41,635 nt of DNA, taken from positions 1 to 41,635 of the forward strand of contig JAOUMD010000007.1 in NCBI GenBank assembly GCA_029881675.1, given 5' to 3'. Positions 16,501 through 23,968 of the stretch are shown here, piece after piece (positions within the stretch are counted from its first letter, which is position 1; every line of letters begins with the position of its first letter). A program made the position numbers and the translations under genes. The notes under the pieces are model-generated. The model was given only the letters and a program-made list of their open reading frames with translations. It did not search any database and had not been told where the DNA came from. Source of the DNA: Minisyncoccota bacterium. GTDB taxonomy: Bacteria > Patescibacteriota > Microgenomatia > UBA1400 > PJMF01.

Positions 16501-16803
16501 GAGGATGATTTAATAGTTTTGAATCAAGCTCATCATTTTGGCTGGGTAGCATATTCATTAGATAATAATAAATATCTAAATCATTATTTAATTAATAACT
16601 GGGCAAATTCTTGGATGACTAATGGTCTTTCTGGTAAGGTTGTTATATTCTATTGGCCTCAGTTACTAGAATTTTTAGGTTTATTTTCATTGGTAAGCAC
16701 TTTTATCATACTTAGTTTAGTCTCTATGACTAAACAAAAAAGAAGTGTTAAGAGAAAAAGAATTAAGTCTAAAACTAAGAGTCGTTTGACTGGTAAACAT
16801 TAG
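13507..16803 (+). CDS. Large multi-pass membrane protein, GT-C/YfhO-like
   Basis: A 1098-aa integral membrane protein. The N-terminal half (about residues 12-440) contains some 11-12 hydrophobic helices with an early acidic loop (SGWDNLHPEFNFPLNIGRSL), the layout of GT-C lipid-linked sugar transferases. Residues about 450-1040 form a large extracellular beta-rich region including GKDKSVLRLEDL and several tyrosine-rich stretches. One last TM helix (LLEFLGLFSLVSTFIILSLV) is followed by a very basic cytoplasmic tail (KRSVKRKRIKSKTKSR). It likely transfers a sugar from a lipid carrier made by the upstream GT2 fusion. No catalytic residues can be assigned with confidence. Confidence 0.7.
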   Translation: MVSIKKKFFQNIDLVFIAILFIGWLFVVLTNYRLGTWLSGWDNLHPEFNFPLNIGRSLSAVWQEYQGLGLLGGMSHSADLSRQLVMWSWSIFLPSSLIRYAWHFLMLLIGPIGAYFFSKKFVKTPVASFIAGFFYLFNLATVQYFYVPYESFSSFYGFLPWLLWAVINYLDNKDSKSLLKLFVMSVLATSAFYVQTLFVVYLSLVMVFVIADFLSNKKDGFKSAFSLLLVIFIANSFWLLPSLFFTVFNSSVTTGAKQNLISTPEVKYMNLEKGGFENIFLLKGYWFDYIDSIGGKSVYLFESWRQYFSNQFVITFGYLLFSLSTIGFVTYLRDKKASWKYPLLTLFLLQIIVLTAGKGYFGVLFNFASNYLPLFGQMFRTVFTKWSVAFVLFYGVGLSLLTDFILQSTKKVSKLLTTILFFIFSTLIVSQVLPIFSGELISKSMTTKFPQVYGKVTEFFKEKNPQARIAYLPAHSVWGWNNYDWDYRGSGFLWYGIEQPILDRAFDVWSDNNETFYFELADTLASKDDLAFSNLINKYHVKYLLIDESVVIPGKDKSVLRLEDLKSTFTKLSYQVVWQEDFITVIDTGIEDGFVTAPDNYSLIGTKQVRSRRDDIFSDVGNYVYAKEKNVSQYPFVEINSESFANVVVDKDLLYIKSTLERKADSGSVTIPGLAKDDYYNLPITVKYLDGVVSLESKEQIVLKLSGDEYFLPVLQDLNIATKLYPTDVILDINGQLIDLKRGQTVKLHIDKLSIGKEIRLRVFDKLLAKKVGNDYLVDQTNVTKKNYPSNVWEDLQKPISIDLNKSVKDILLQIPIVPENVNLAAESNFRNCDIFDQGNVEKRILEDQVLFIANDKASACQGFWLEKVSTRKSHIISFDYENISGKSQKYYFENLESKQSELENVFTKEKRQFINLISWPTLLDSQYSLNLETRSFGDLSSIDQLEDISIYQLPYSSQWFSKIKIGKELEKVKNYAQVSLEKKVGTFYYLINVKSNNEDDLIVLNQAHHFGWVAYSLDNNKYLNHYLINNWANSWMTNGLSGKVVIFYWPQLLEFLGLFSLVSTFIILSLVSMTKQKRSVKRKRIKSKTKSRLTGKH

Positions 16804-16843
16804 TTGAAAGTTTCCTGAAAGATTTTTGTTTTATAAAGTAACC

Positions 16844-18058
16844 ATGCTGATTGGATTTACTTTTCTTTTTATTATTTTTATTTCTTTATTATTTATCTTT
16901 GCTATACCAGTAGAAGCTAAAGTAGTAATTAATGAAGTTTATCCAAATCCTTTAAGTGGTGAGACAGAGTGGGTTGAGTTATTTAATGACTCAACTATAT
17001 CTGCTAATTTAGAGGGTTGGGTATTAGAAGATAAGTTATCTAGCCCAAAGGTTATTTATTCTTTTGATGTAATTAATTTTTTGCCTAATCAATTATTTTT
17101 GGCATCAGTTTCTGGACAATTGAATAATAGTGGAGATGGAGTGGTGTTAAAAAATGACTTAGATGAGACCGTCGATCAAATGGATTATTTTACTTCCACA
17201 CAAGGTTTGAGTTGGTCAAGACAACTTGATTCGGAATTTATTTTATCTAGTCCAAGCCCATTAGAGCCTCATGAAATAATTTTAGATCCTTCTCCAACTC
17301 CATCATTTCCCCCTTCTCCTACTCCAGTTAGTTCTCCGGTCATATCTCCCTTACCTAGTCCAATTATTGCTGATCTTAGAGGAAAATTAGAGTTAGTTAA
17401 ACTAATGTCTTGTCCAGAAAATAGTGATGAATGGTTTGAATTAAAAAATACTTCAGAAGATTATTTACAAGGAGACCTAATATTATTTGATTCTCAAAAT
17501 AATAAATTTAGTTTTGAACTTAATTTACCTGCACAGCAAAGTAACCGTTATTATTTAGATAGGCATATATTAAATAATAGTGGTGATACTTTAACTTTAA
17601 TTCAAAAGCCTGATATTCAACTGTTTAGCTATGATATTGCTTTATGTGATGAGAAAAATCTGGAATTTGTTTTACAAAATGGTAAATTGAGACAAAATAT
17701 TGAAAACAATATTCTAAGGAGTGAATCGCAAATAAATTCTGAGCAAGGAAAGATTCTGGGAGATTCAAGTGATGTCTCACAAACAATAAAGATTCCACAG
17801 TCTGAACAGTTAAAACGCTTCCGAGTACCTTTGTCATATATTGATAAAATTAAGTTTCTTTCTTCTGTAGGAGATACTCAATATGCTACTAGTGAAGCAA
17901 AAGTTAAAAAAAAGATAGAAGATTATGCTGAGGAAGATAGTGATAATAGGTCCTTACATTCAGTAATACTTATCATCTCTGGTGGGATTATTTTGTCTTT
18001 TCTGGGTATAATGTATTTCTATGGCAAAGACTGGTTCAAAAATCACCTTATGGCTTAA
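16844..18058 (+). CDS. Secreted lamin-tail-domain (LTD) protein, membrane-anchored at the C-terminus
   Basis: Predicted surface protein of 404 aa. I choose ATG 16844 over the track's TTG at 16826: TATAAA ends exactly 6 nt before it and a signal peptide follows directly (LIGFTFLFIIFISLLFIF). The LTD domain is clear at residues about 25-130 (VVINEVYPNP, TEWVELFNDS, LEGWVLEDK, DGVVLKNDLDE). A Pro/Ser/Thr linker follows (PSPTPSFPPSPTPVSSP), then a second, weaker LTD-like segment (KLMSCPENSDEWFELKNTS). The end has one TM helix (SVILIISGGIILSFLGIMYF) and a basic tail. It overlaps the VanZ-like gene by 38 nt. The role is probably adhesion or scaffold; this is inference. Confidence 0.85.
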   Translation: MLIGFTFLFIIFISLLFIFAIPVEAKVVINEVYPNPLSGETEWVELFNDSTISANLEGWVLEDKLSSPKVIYSFDVINFLPNQLFLASVSGQLNNSGDGVVLKNDLDETVDQMDYFTSTQGLSWSRQLDSEFILSSPSPLEPHEIILDPSPTPSFPPSPTPVSSPVISPLPSPIIADLRGKLELVKLMSCPENSDEWFELKNTSEDYLQGDLILFDSQNNKFSFELNLPAQQSNRYYLDRHILNNSGDTLTLIQKPDIQLFSYDIALCDEKNLEFVLQNGKLRQNIENNILRSESQINSEQGKILGDSSDVSQTIKIPQSEQLKRFRVPLSYIDKIKFLSSVGDTQYATSEAKVKKKIEDYAEEDSDNRSLHSVILIISGGIILSFLGIMYFYGKDWFKNHLMA

Positions 18059-18410
18059 TGCTTTTTTACCTCCAATGGCTTGGGCTGGTCTTATCTTTTT
18101 TCTATCTTCTCAGCAAGTATTGCCTGGGCCAAGTGTCTCTAGTTTAGATTTTTTCTTTAAAAAAGCGGCTCATATGTTTGTATATGCTGTGCTTTACCTA
18201 CTATTATCACGTGGAGTAGATCTTGTTATAGAAAAGAAAACAGATCCTCGTATCAAGATATTTTTACCAATATTCTTTGTTATATGTTATGCAGTTAGTG
18301 ATGAAATCCACCAATCATTTGTTCCCAACAGATATGCTACTCTACGCGACGTTGGATATGATATACTAGGATCTTCGTTGGTTGTTCTAAGGAAGTTTGA
18401 ATATATTTAA
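18021..18410 (+). CDS. VanZ-like membrane protein
   Basis: A 129-aa protein with about four TM helices. The VanZ-family features are visible: an FFLSSQ motif after the first helix (WAGLIFFLSSQQVLPG), a KKAAHMFVYAVLYLLL helix, and DEIHQSFVPNRYATLRDVGYDILG, the conserved acidic-His and RD..D motifs of the family. VanZ-like proteins occur in many envelopes; the biochemical activity is unknown. It overlaps the LTD gene end by 38 nt in another frame, which suggests translational coupling. Confidence 0.88.
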   Translation: MAKTGSKITLWLNAFLPPMAWAGLIFFLSSQQVLPGPSVSSLDFFFKKAAHMFVYAVLYLLLSRGVDLVIEKKTDPRIKIFLPIFFVICYAVSDEIHQSFVPNRYATLRDVGYDILGSSLVVLRKFEYI

Positions 18411-18428
18411 AAACAAGAAAAATCAATA

Positions 18429-18456
18429 TTGCACTCAGTTTTTCTTGTGATATCAT
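18429..18456 (+). promoter_or_regulatory. Extended -10 promoter of the HU gene
   Basis: TTGCAC (18429-18434), 16-nt spacer ending TGA, TATCAT (18451-18456). It gives a leader of about 58 nt. Confidence 0.6.
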
Positions 18457-18520
18457 CGTTATCACCCAATTGAACAAGGAATAATAAAGTAATAAAAATT
18501 AATAATAATTAGAGTTAGCT

Positions 18521-18796
18521 ATGACAAAATCACAACTCATTAACGTTGTTGCCAAAAAGGCACATTTAACAAAAAGAGCATCAGAAGAAGCAATCGACGC
18601 TTTATTTGAAGAAGTTACCAGATCACTTAAAAAAGGTGAAAAAGTAGTTTTATCAGGTTTCGGTACTTTTTATGTAAGCACTGTAAAAGACAAACAAGTA
18701 GTTCCTTTTGGTGATGAAACTAAGAGACAAACTATCAAAGGTCACAAGGTTGTTAACTTCAGAGTTGGTAAACCTCTTAAGAGACAAGTTTGGTAA
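18521..18796 (+). CDS. hup: HU-family DNA-binding protein
   Basis: Histone-like DNA-bending protein, 91 aa, the usual HU length. The helical N-terminus (MTKSQLINVVAKKAHLTKRASEEAIDALF), the core motif VVLSGFGTFYVS, the beta-arm region (DKQVVPFGDETKRQTIKGHKVVNF) and the C-terminal helix VGKPLKRQV are all in place. The arm tip, normally R-[NT]P, is changed to PFGDETKRQ, as in divergent HU proteins. It is monocistronic: its own promoter lies upstream and an intrinsic terminator follows. Confidence 0.95.
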   Translation: MTKSQLINVVAKKAHLTKRASEEAIDALFEEVTRSLKKGEKVVLSGFGTFYVSTVKDKQVVPFGDETKRQTIKGHKVVNFRVGKPLKRQVW

Positions 18797-18816
18797 TCAA
18801 ATTAAAATAAAAAATG

Positions 18817-18842
18817 ACCCAGTCCTAGTGGCTGGGTTTTTT
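18817..18842. terminator. Bidirectional terminator between hup and a small minus-strand gene
   Basis: ACCCAG (18817-18822) pairs with CTGGGT (18832-18837), followed by a T-run on the plus strand. On the minus strand the stem is followed by TCATTTTTTATTTT, so it can serve the converging small gene as well. Confidence 0.85.
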
Positions 18843-18873
18843 ATTTGATAAATATTAGATTTAAACGACTCAA

Positions 18874-19056
18874 CTATTCTTGCTGAGTAGTATAAAAAAT
18901 AGCCATAATCAGATAGTTCTTTTCTGTATCAGTTAGAGTATTTGGGTCTTTTGCTTCTAACTCTTTCCTAGCTTTCATCCATTCAGCGGTTAGCTCTTCT
19001 CTACTCATATGAGCTAACTGATATGCTGTTAAGCCTTCATTTCCACGTTGCGCCAT
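18874..19056 (-). CDS. Small helical protein of unknown function (1 of 3)
   Basis: A 60-aa soluble, helix-rich protein that I do not recognise. AAAGG sits 5 nt before the ATG, a better ribosome site than most genes here have. The pattern AYQLAHMSREELTAEW....A..ELE...LTDTEKNYLIMAIFY can be laid, without gaps being forced, alongside the two neighbouring small proteins (see findings). It is followed by the bidirectional terminator shared with hup. The independent transcription and distinct ribosome site suggest a real gene. Confidence 0.65.
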   Translation of the reverse strand: MAQRGNEGLTAYQLAHMSREELTAEWMKARKELEAKDPNTLTDTEKNYLIMAIFYTTQQE

Positions 19057-19114
19057 ATAGACCTTTCGATTGTTTTTATCATTCTATATTAAAAATATGG
19101 TTATAGCAAAATAA

Positions 19115-19140
19115 AAACGCACCGAGTGTGTGTGCGTTTT
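19115..19140. terminator. Intrinsic terminator after the 79-aa gene
   Basis: AAACGCAC (19115-19122) pairs with GTGCGTTT (19132-19139), with a T-run on both strands. It lies just downstream of the minus-strand gene ending at 19163. Confidence 0.85.
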
Positions 19141-19162
19141 TTGTATTTCAGTTTTATCTTAT

Positions 19163-19402
19163 TTATTTTTGTTTTTTAATTTCATCAATGTCTTTACCAG
19201 ACATGATGAAAACAAAAGCTGCTAGAGATTTAGAAATAGCATAAGTAGCTGGCCATTTCTTTTTCAGTAAATGCTTTTGAATATATTCCACACCAAATTC
19301 AACTATTTGATTTTTAGTGTGACTTTTTAACATTTCTCTAACAGCATTTTCCGTGGTGTAAACCTTTTTTGGGTCTACATATTCTTCACTCATATGGTTC
19401 AT
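19163..19402 (-). CDS. Small helical protein of unknown function (2 of 3)
   Basis: A 79-aa protein, unrecognised. It may begin at the first ATG (19402) or at the third-codon-downstream ATG at 19393 (MSEEYVDPKK), which has a GGATG a few bases upstream; the shorter form is equally likely. The core NAVREMLKSHTKNQIVEFGVEYIQKHLL, followed by PATYAISKSLAAFVFI, looks like three helices and resembles the two neighbours. A near-perfect promoter (TTGATA-17-TATAAT) precedes it and a strong terminator follows, so it is a self-contained unit. Confidence 0.7.
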   Translation of the reverse strand: MNHMSEEYVDPKKVYTTENAVREMLKSHTKNQIVEFGVEYIQKHLLKKKWPATYAISKSLAAFVFIMSGKDIDEIKKQK

Positions 19403-19436
19403 CCAATGTTAAGTTTCATTCAATAAAACTAGGTTG

Positions 19437-19465
19437 ATTATATACGCATTAGCTACTTATATCAA
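19437..19465 (-). promoter_or_regulatory. Promoter of the 79-aa small protein gene
   Basis: Minus strand: TTGATA (19465-19460), 17-nt spacer, TATAAT (19442-19437). The predicted start lies near 19430, about 28 nt before the first ATG. Confidence 0.85.
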
Positions 19466-19503
19466 GTTTTTATTAATAATACAAACATTTAACTAAAATA
19501 AAA

Positions 19504-19529
19504 AAACGCGCCTGTTGTAAGACGCGCTT
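19504..19529 (-). terminator. Intrinsic terminator after the 55-aa gene
   Basis: On the minus strand AAGCGCG pairs with CGCGTTT (one G-U) and a T-run follows. On the plus strand the G-U becomes an A-C mismatch, so it favours the minus strand and fits the gene ending at 19550. Confidence 0.8.
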
Positions 19530-19549
19530 AGTTGTATCAAGCCAATGAA

Positions 19550-19717
19550 TTATTTAGTAGCTTCAATCCATGCTCTAGGAGCAAGGTATGATGCACGGAT
19601 GGAATTACTATCTTTTTGCTCGCATAGTATTCTATATGCTAGCCAAATTCCTCCTTTGTTTAATTCTTCAACTGATTTTGCTGAAAGTAAAACTTGTACA
19701 GCTTCTTCGATACTCAT
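19550..19717 (-). CDS. Small helical protein of unknown function (3 of 3), missing from the ORF track
   Basis: This 55-codon minus-strand ORF was below the track's length cut-off. It starts ATG AGT ATC with GGAGAG a few bases upstream, a good Shine-Dalgarno sequence, and ends in TAA 20 nt before a minus-strand terminator. The product begins MSIEEAVQVLLSAKSVEELN and ends YLAPRAWIEATK. It looks soluble and helical, with one Cys. The plus-strand 79-aa ORF in the track at 19545-19784 is its shadow. The core resembles the two downstream small proteins. No known function. Confidence 0.75.
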   Translation of the reverse strand: MSIEEAVQVLLSAKSVEELNKGGIWLAYRILCEQKDSNSIRASYLAPRAWIEATK

Positions 19718-19825
19718 GAATCTCTCCAGTAAGCAGTTAAGTAAGTTATTAGTTTATGTGTATTTGTTGAGTAATGAAATATGAGAAACTAGAGCAAACC
19801 CCATCAATCTTGTTAAATTAAAAGA

Positions 19826-20584
19826 TTAGAGTAAAGATCCAATAATAAAGAGAATACCAACCCCAATACAATACCAACCAAAGACTTCTAAGCGTGCTTT
19901 TTCAATAATGTATTTAAAGACTTTAAGACTAGATATACCGGTAATAAAAGCTGCAACAGCTCCAACAAGGTAAAGTGATGGGTTAATGCCATTTAGACCT
20001 ATCTCAAGGACATCTAAGCCTTGTAATAGAGTGGCTCCTAAGATTGCTGGGATAGATAAATAGAAAGAGAACTTGAAGGCTTCTTTTCTGTCTAATTTTT
20101 GTAATAATCCACCAAAGAGAGTTGATCCAGAACGAGAGATACCTGGAATAATAGCAACTGCTTGGAATAGGCCAATGATAAAAGCACTTTTAAGGGTTAC
20201 TTCTTTTGTAGTTTCTGTTTGCTCTAATTTCTTGTCTGATATTAAATTAGTTATTCCAGTTAAAATAAGAAATCCTGCGACAATAATAGTAGAAGTAATA
20301 ATTCCTTCAATATAATCTTTGATTAAAAGACCAGCAATAACAGCTGGAATTGTTCCTACGGCTATCACAATCCAGTTATTGAGTTTTAATTTAATAAGAT
20401 CTTTCCAGAAAAAAATAATAACAGCAAGTAAGGTTGCAAAGTGTAGGAAAGTGTCAAATGCTAAGTTAGCTTGAGTAAATCCAAGAAAACGTTGTGTAAG
20501 AGCAAGATGTCCAGAACTTGAAACAGGTAAAAACTCAGTAGCACCTTGGACTATGCCAAGTAGGACAGCTTGAAAAAAGTTCAT
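19826..20584 (-). CDS. uppP: Undecaprenyl-diphosphatase UppP (BacA)
   Basis: Integral membrane phosphatase that recycles undecaprenyl diphosphate to the monophosphate carrier needed for peptidoglycan and surface glycans. The first family motif, GATEFLPVSSSGHL, is at residues about 15-28, and the second, PGISRSGSTLFGGLL, near residue 147-161; both carry the catalytic residues. About seven hydrophobic helices are visible and the 252-aa length is close to normal. It is the last gene of the minus-strand group starting at lon and lies 8 nt after the MscS-like gene. Confidence 0.95.
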   Translation of the reverse strand: MNFFQAVLLGIVQGATEFLPVSSSGHLALTQRFLGFTQANLAFDTFLHFATLLAVIIFFWKDLIKLKLNNWIVIAVGTIPAVIAGLLIKDYIEGIITSTIIVAGFLILTGITNLISDKKLEQTETTKEVTLKSAFIIGLFQAVAIIPGISRSGSTLFGGLLQKLDRKEAFKFSFYLSIPAILGATLLQGLDVLEIGLNGINPSLYLVGAVAAFITGISSLKVFKYIIEKARLEVFGWYCIGVGILFIIGSLL

Positions 20585-20592
20585 TTCTTAGA

Positions 20593-21273
20593 TTATTTCT
20601 TTATGTTTTCTTTGTAGTATGAATCAAGGAGTTTTTTGACTAAGTCTTGTCCACCTAAACCTAGGGCTAGTCCCAGTCCTAGTGAAACTGCTCCAACAAA
20701 ACCTACAAATAGGATGAGGATAAATTCACTTGCAATTCCAATCTCACTAATACCGATTAAGACACCGACAGTCATCACTAAGTAGCTAGAGATTTTACCT
20801 AAGGCTCGACCTGTTTTAGGATCAATACTTTTGATTGAACCTTTGACTAAGCTTTCCACAAGTCCTGATAAAAGAGTAGCAAAGAACAGAATTAAAATAG
20901 CAGAGATAATATTAGGGATAAATCCTAATATTCTATCTAAGATATGTGAGAGTGAAGTTAAACCCAAGATAGCTATACTAGTTTGAATAATAATAAGCAT
21001 TACTAACCAATAAACTAAAGAACCAATAATTTGTTCAATTCTTTTGCTTACTTCAGCATTTTTTATGAAATGTTCAATTGGAGTATTTTTTAATGCTTTT
21101 GAAAGTTTTAAAGTATCAAGGGCTTTAGTTACTACTCCCCTAATTGCTTTTGCGATAGCAGAACCAATGATAAAGACAGCTAAAGCTGCGACAATCTTAG
21201 GTAGATAAATTGAGAACTCAGAAAGAGTTTGTAAAAAGATAATTGATAGTGATTGGTACCAGTTTTCTAGCAT
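20593..21273 (-). CDS. Membrane protein of the conserved-TM-helix/MscS-related type, without the MscS beta-domain
   Basis: A 226-aa protein with four to five TM helices. The repeated element LPKIVAALAVFIIGSAIAKAIRGVV...FIPNIISAILILFFATLLSGLVESLV is the CmpX-like conserved TM helix repeat seen in small mechanosensitive-channel relatives. The stretch GAVSLGLGLALGLGGQDLVKKLL recalls the pore helix of MscS (glycine/alanine-rich, ending GGQ/GLQ), after which the protein stops, so the cytoplasmic beta-domain is missing. It may be a minimal channel or a membrane scaffold. A TATAAT ends 9 nt before the ATG, inside the end of the upstream gene. Confidence 0.75.
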   Translation of the reverse strand: MLENWYQSLSIIFLQTLSEFSIYLPKIVAALAVFIIGSAIAKAIRGVVTKALDTLKLSKALKNTPIEHFIKNAEVSKRIEQIIGSLVYWLVMLIIIQTSIAILGLTSLSHILDRILGFIPNIISAILILFFATLLSGLVESLVKGSIKSIDPKTGRALGKISSYLVMTVGVLIGISEIGIASEFILILFVGFVGAVSLGLGLALGLGGQDLVKKLLDSYYKENIKK

Positions 21274-21279
21274 ATTGAT

Positions 21280-23004
21280 TTAATTATACTTACTTTCAAA
21301 TATTTTATAATGATTAGTTTGTTTTATCAGATTAAAGTTCTGAACAAAAGCTTCTTCATTAGCTTTCCAAACTGTTTTTTCATTTGTACCAACTATAATA
21401 TAATTTACTTGATATTTCTCTAGTAAATTTAAATTACTTTGAGGGTTACTAAATACTTTCATAACATCTTTCTCTACGGGGAGGTAATCATAGCCATGAG
21501 TCCAAAGCCAACCTCTGTAAGTTAGAACTGTTTGTCTACCTGTTAGATTGAAGATAAAGTGATTGTGTTTATCTCCTGTTAACCAGATTGCATCACTTGG
21601 AGTATTTTGGTTTACCCATTTAGTGAGATCTAATTCTTCTTTGGTGTACATGATGTGATGATGAAGGTCATGTCTGGCAATATAGTGAAGGTCCATCAAC
21701 CCTGAAAGAATAATGAAGATAAAAGTTATCCCAATCACCAATTGTTTAGCTTGATAAGGTAATTTAAATGGTCTATTTTTCTTTTTTAAAATCTCATTAA
21801 GGCTATAAACTGACAAATATGAAAAACCAAGTGAAGACCAAATAAATAGCTTTGTGTTGTCCCATGCAAATGGTTGGAATAAGAAGAGATTTGCAATAAT
21901 AAAGATAAAGATAAATGGTGAGAAGATAAATAGTTTTCTAAGGTCTCTTTTGGCCATCACAATAAATCCTGCAAATGCCAGCCATGGTACTAAGAACCAA
22001 TTTCTCCACCAGAATTCAAACCAATTCATTTCATATGATTTAGCTAACCATCCTGGGTAAAATTTCATAAATCCTTGGTCTACTGTCCCTTGGAAGTAAT
22101 AAACTAATAGTGGTAGTGCAATTAATGAAGTAATAGCAATCAGTTTGAGCCAGTCTTTAATTTTTTTGATTGGCCATTTACTATTTTTAATATTTTTAAT
22201 ATTAATTTTGGTATGGTTGAGGATATCTTCCAAACACCAGAACGAAAGAATAATAAAGGCTGCCAAGAATGAATGAGTATGAATGATCGGCATGAAACCT
22301 AAAATTATTCCAGCAATGATAATTTGTTTTAGGTTTAAGGTTTTCTTTTGAATAAAGTTTTTATAAATTAGTGTTAGGGCTAAGAGTGTTAAAGGAAAAC
22401 CCAGTAAAAAAGCTCTTTGAGGAATTACCATGCTATCAATGACATTGATCCATTTTATTGACCATAGATCATATCTAGTTACTTCATGAGCTGGATTTAA
22501 TAGTGCTGTGAAAGGTTTGTCAGATTTAATTATTTCTTTAAAGAAATAGTAAAATCCCAGACCTCCATTGAGCAGGAATACTAATGAACTAAGAATGGCT
22601 TTCTTTTCTGATTGCCAAATTGTTTTGAAAAAATAATAAATAGCCCAAACAAAAAAGATAGATAAAAGAAAACTAGGAACAATAAAACTCATCACAATAT
22701 TTCCAGTTAGGATTATTGAAATTGCACTAATTAAGTCAGAAACAAATGGATAACTAAATTTAGCTCCGATGAGAAAAGGGCTAGTTTTAAGAATTAGTCC
22801 CCTATTTGCCATGGCAGTACCCATGGTAAAGTGAGCTGCCCAGTCACCCCAAATGTTGACGTGTCCTGCGACAAGATTTCCAATCTTATCAAAGTAAAGA
22901 GCCCTTGACCAGAAAATTAGGAAGTAAACTGACCAAAATAAGAAATATATCTTGGATAGAATTGTAGTTTTATTATTTGATGAATTATTATTTGACTTCT
23001 GCAT
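21280..23004 (-). CDS. Multi-pass membrane protein, GT-C-like
   Basis: A 574-aa protein with about 10-11 TM helices. I start it at ATG 23004 (MQKSNNNSSNNK) and not at the GTG at 23034, which lies deeper in the preceding gene. An acidic loop after the first helix (VNIWGDWAAHFTMGTAMANRG) is placed as in GT-C glycosyltransferases. The C-terminal soluble part includes KWVNQNTPSDAIWLTGD and NYIIVGTNEKTVWK, an arrangement seen in bacterial membrane proteins of unknown activity with PMT-like fold. It overlaps the lipoprotein gene by 17 nt. The substrate is unknown. Confidence 0.7.
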   Translation of the reverse strand: MQKSNNNSSNNKTTILSKIYFLFWSVYFLIFWSRALYFDKIGNLVAGHVNIWGDWAAHFTMGTAMANRGLILKTSPFLIGAKFSYPFVSDLISAISIILTGNIVMSFIVPSFLLSIFFVWAIYYFFKTIWQSEKKAILSSLVFLLNGGLGFYYFFKEIIKSDKPFTALLNPAHEVTRYDLWSIKWINVIDSMVIPQRAFLLGFPLTLLALTLIYKNFIQKKTLNLKQIIIAGIILGFMPIIHTHSFLAAFIILSFWCLEDILNHTKINIKNIKNSKWPIKKIKDWLKLIAITSLIALPLLVYYFQGTVDQGFMKFYPGWLAKSYEMNWFEFWWRNWFLVPWLAFAGFIVMAKRDLRKLFIFSPFIFIFIIANLFLFQPFAWDNTKLFIWSSLGFSYLSVYSLNEILKKKNRPFKLPYQAKQLVIGITFIFIILSGLMDLHYIARHDLHHHIMYTKEELDLTKWVNQNTPSDAIWLTGDKHNHFIFNLTGRQTVLTYRGWLWTHGYDYLPVEKDVMKVFSNPQSNLNLLEKYQVNYIIVGTNEKTVWKANEEAFVQNFNLIKQTNHYKIFESKYN

Positions 23005-23959
23005 ATAAAGAACTGACCCAACCTTCTTTGTCACCTAGACTCAATTTTATCCAATTTTGAGTCTGTTGTGCAAGGTAAGGATATTCTTTACCTGATTCTA
23101 CTTGGCCAATGACTTTTCCAGCAGAAGTCGAAGCATCTCGAACTTTTAAGACTTCTTTATTGTTTTCAAAGTAGTTTGTCTTTTTGATGAGAACTTTTTG
23201 TCCAGATAAAGTGGTGTTTTGAGCCCTTTGTCTGAGAGGTTGCGAAGTTGCTTGTGGTGATGGAGCTACTATTGAAGCGCCTTGTACTGTTCCACTTTCT
23301 GTTGCTCCAGTTGTTTTACGTTGTATTTCACTGGGGGAAGGTTCTGGAGTAGGTGTAGATGGTTCTTCATCTATAAATAGTTCATTATCTTTTGCAAGCT
23401 TAACTAGAATATTGAGGCGATGTCCCTTAACGATATTGATAGTATGGTTTTGTGTCTCATATGAAGGGAGTGATATTTCAAAGTCATGTTTGCCTTCTTC
23501 AATTCCTTCTTCTGTATATGGTGCAAATTGTTTACCTTTGCCATCAATACTAATAATACCGCCGTCTGGAATACTGAGAACTGAAACTTCTGTTTGACTC
23601 TTATCAGCAAGTTTTTCTAGTTCATAGATGACTCCCCCACTTGATGTGAGCGTTCGACCAGGCTTCCATGTAATTACACTAAGAATTCCTTTTCTAAGGT
23701 TAAGAGTAGTTTCATATGGGGTAAGTTTTTGGTCTTCTGGCTCAAGTTTTATAGAATATTCTCCTGGTTTTAAATCTTTTGTTAAGAAAGGAGTTTTGCC
23801 AAGGAATTGTCCATCTATAAAAATAGAGACTACTACATCATTAGTGATGACTTGTAGACCGGCTTTATTTTTTCTTTCTAGAAGGTTACAACCAGAAAAT
23901 AAAAAACCACTAGCTAGAATAACAACACCCATGAAGAGCTTTGCAACTATTGATTTCAT
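22988..23959 (-). CDS. PEGA-domain lipoprotein with C-terminal SH3 domain
   Basis: A 323-aa surface lipoprotein. The signal peptide ends in a lipobox-like FLFSGC with Cys24 as the lipid attachment site. Two PEGA domains follow: residues about 35-95 (DVVVSIFIDGQFLGKTPF, then LKPGEYSIKLEPE) and about 120-195 (GGIISIDGKGKQFAPYTEE, then EGKHDFEISLPSYE). A Pro/Ser/Thr linker (PSTPTPEPSPSE) leads to an SH3-like domain (VLKVRDASTSAGKVIGQVESG, then WIKLSLGDKEGWVSSLY). The layout suggests anchoring with binding to cell wall or glycan. It sits between lon and a membrane protein, overlapping the latter by 17 nt. Confidence 0.9.
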   Translation of the reverse strand: MKSIVAKLFMGVVILASGFLFSGCNLLERKNKAGLQVITNDVVVSIFIDGQFLGKTPFLTKDLKPGEYSIKLEPEDQKLTPYETTLNLRKGILSVITWKPGRTLTSSGGVIYELEKLADKSQTEVSVLSIPDGGIISIDGKGKQFAPYTEEGIEEGKHDFEISLPSYETQNHTINIVKGHRLNILVKLAKDNELFIDEEPSTPTPEPSPSEIQRKTTGATESGTVQGASIVAPSPQATSQPLRQRAQNTTLSGQKVLIKKTNYFENNKEVLKVRDASTSAGKVIGQVESGKEYPYLAQQTQNWIKLSLGDKEGWVSSLYAEVK

Positions 23960-23968
23960 AGGCCTAGT

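Noticed and set aside
19545-19784. Plus-strand 79-aa ORF in the track
   Set aside because: It lies over the 55-aa minus-strand gene, which has a Shine-Dalgarno sequence and terminator; the plus-strand product has no such signals.
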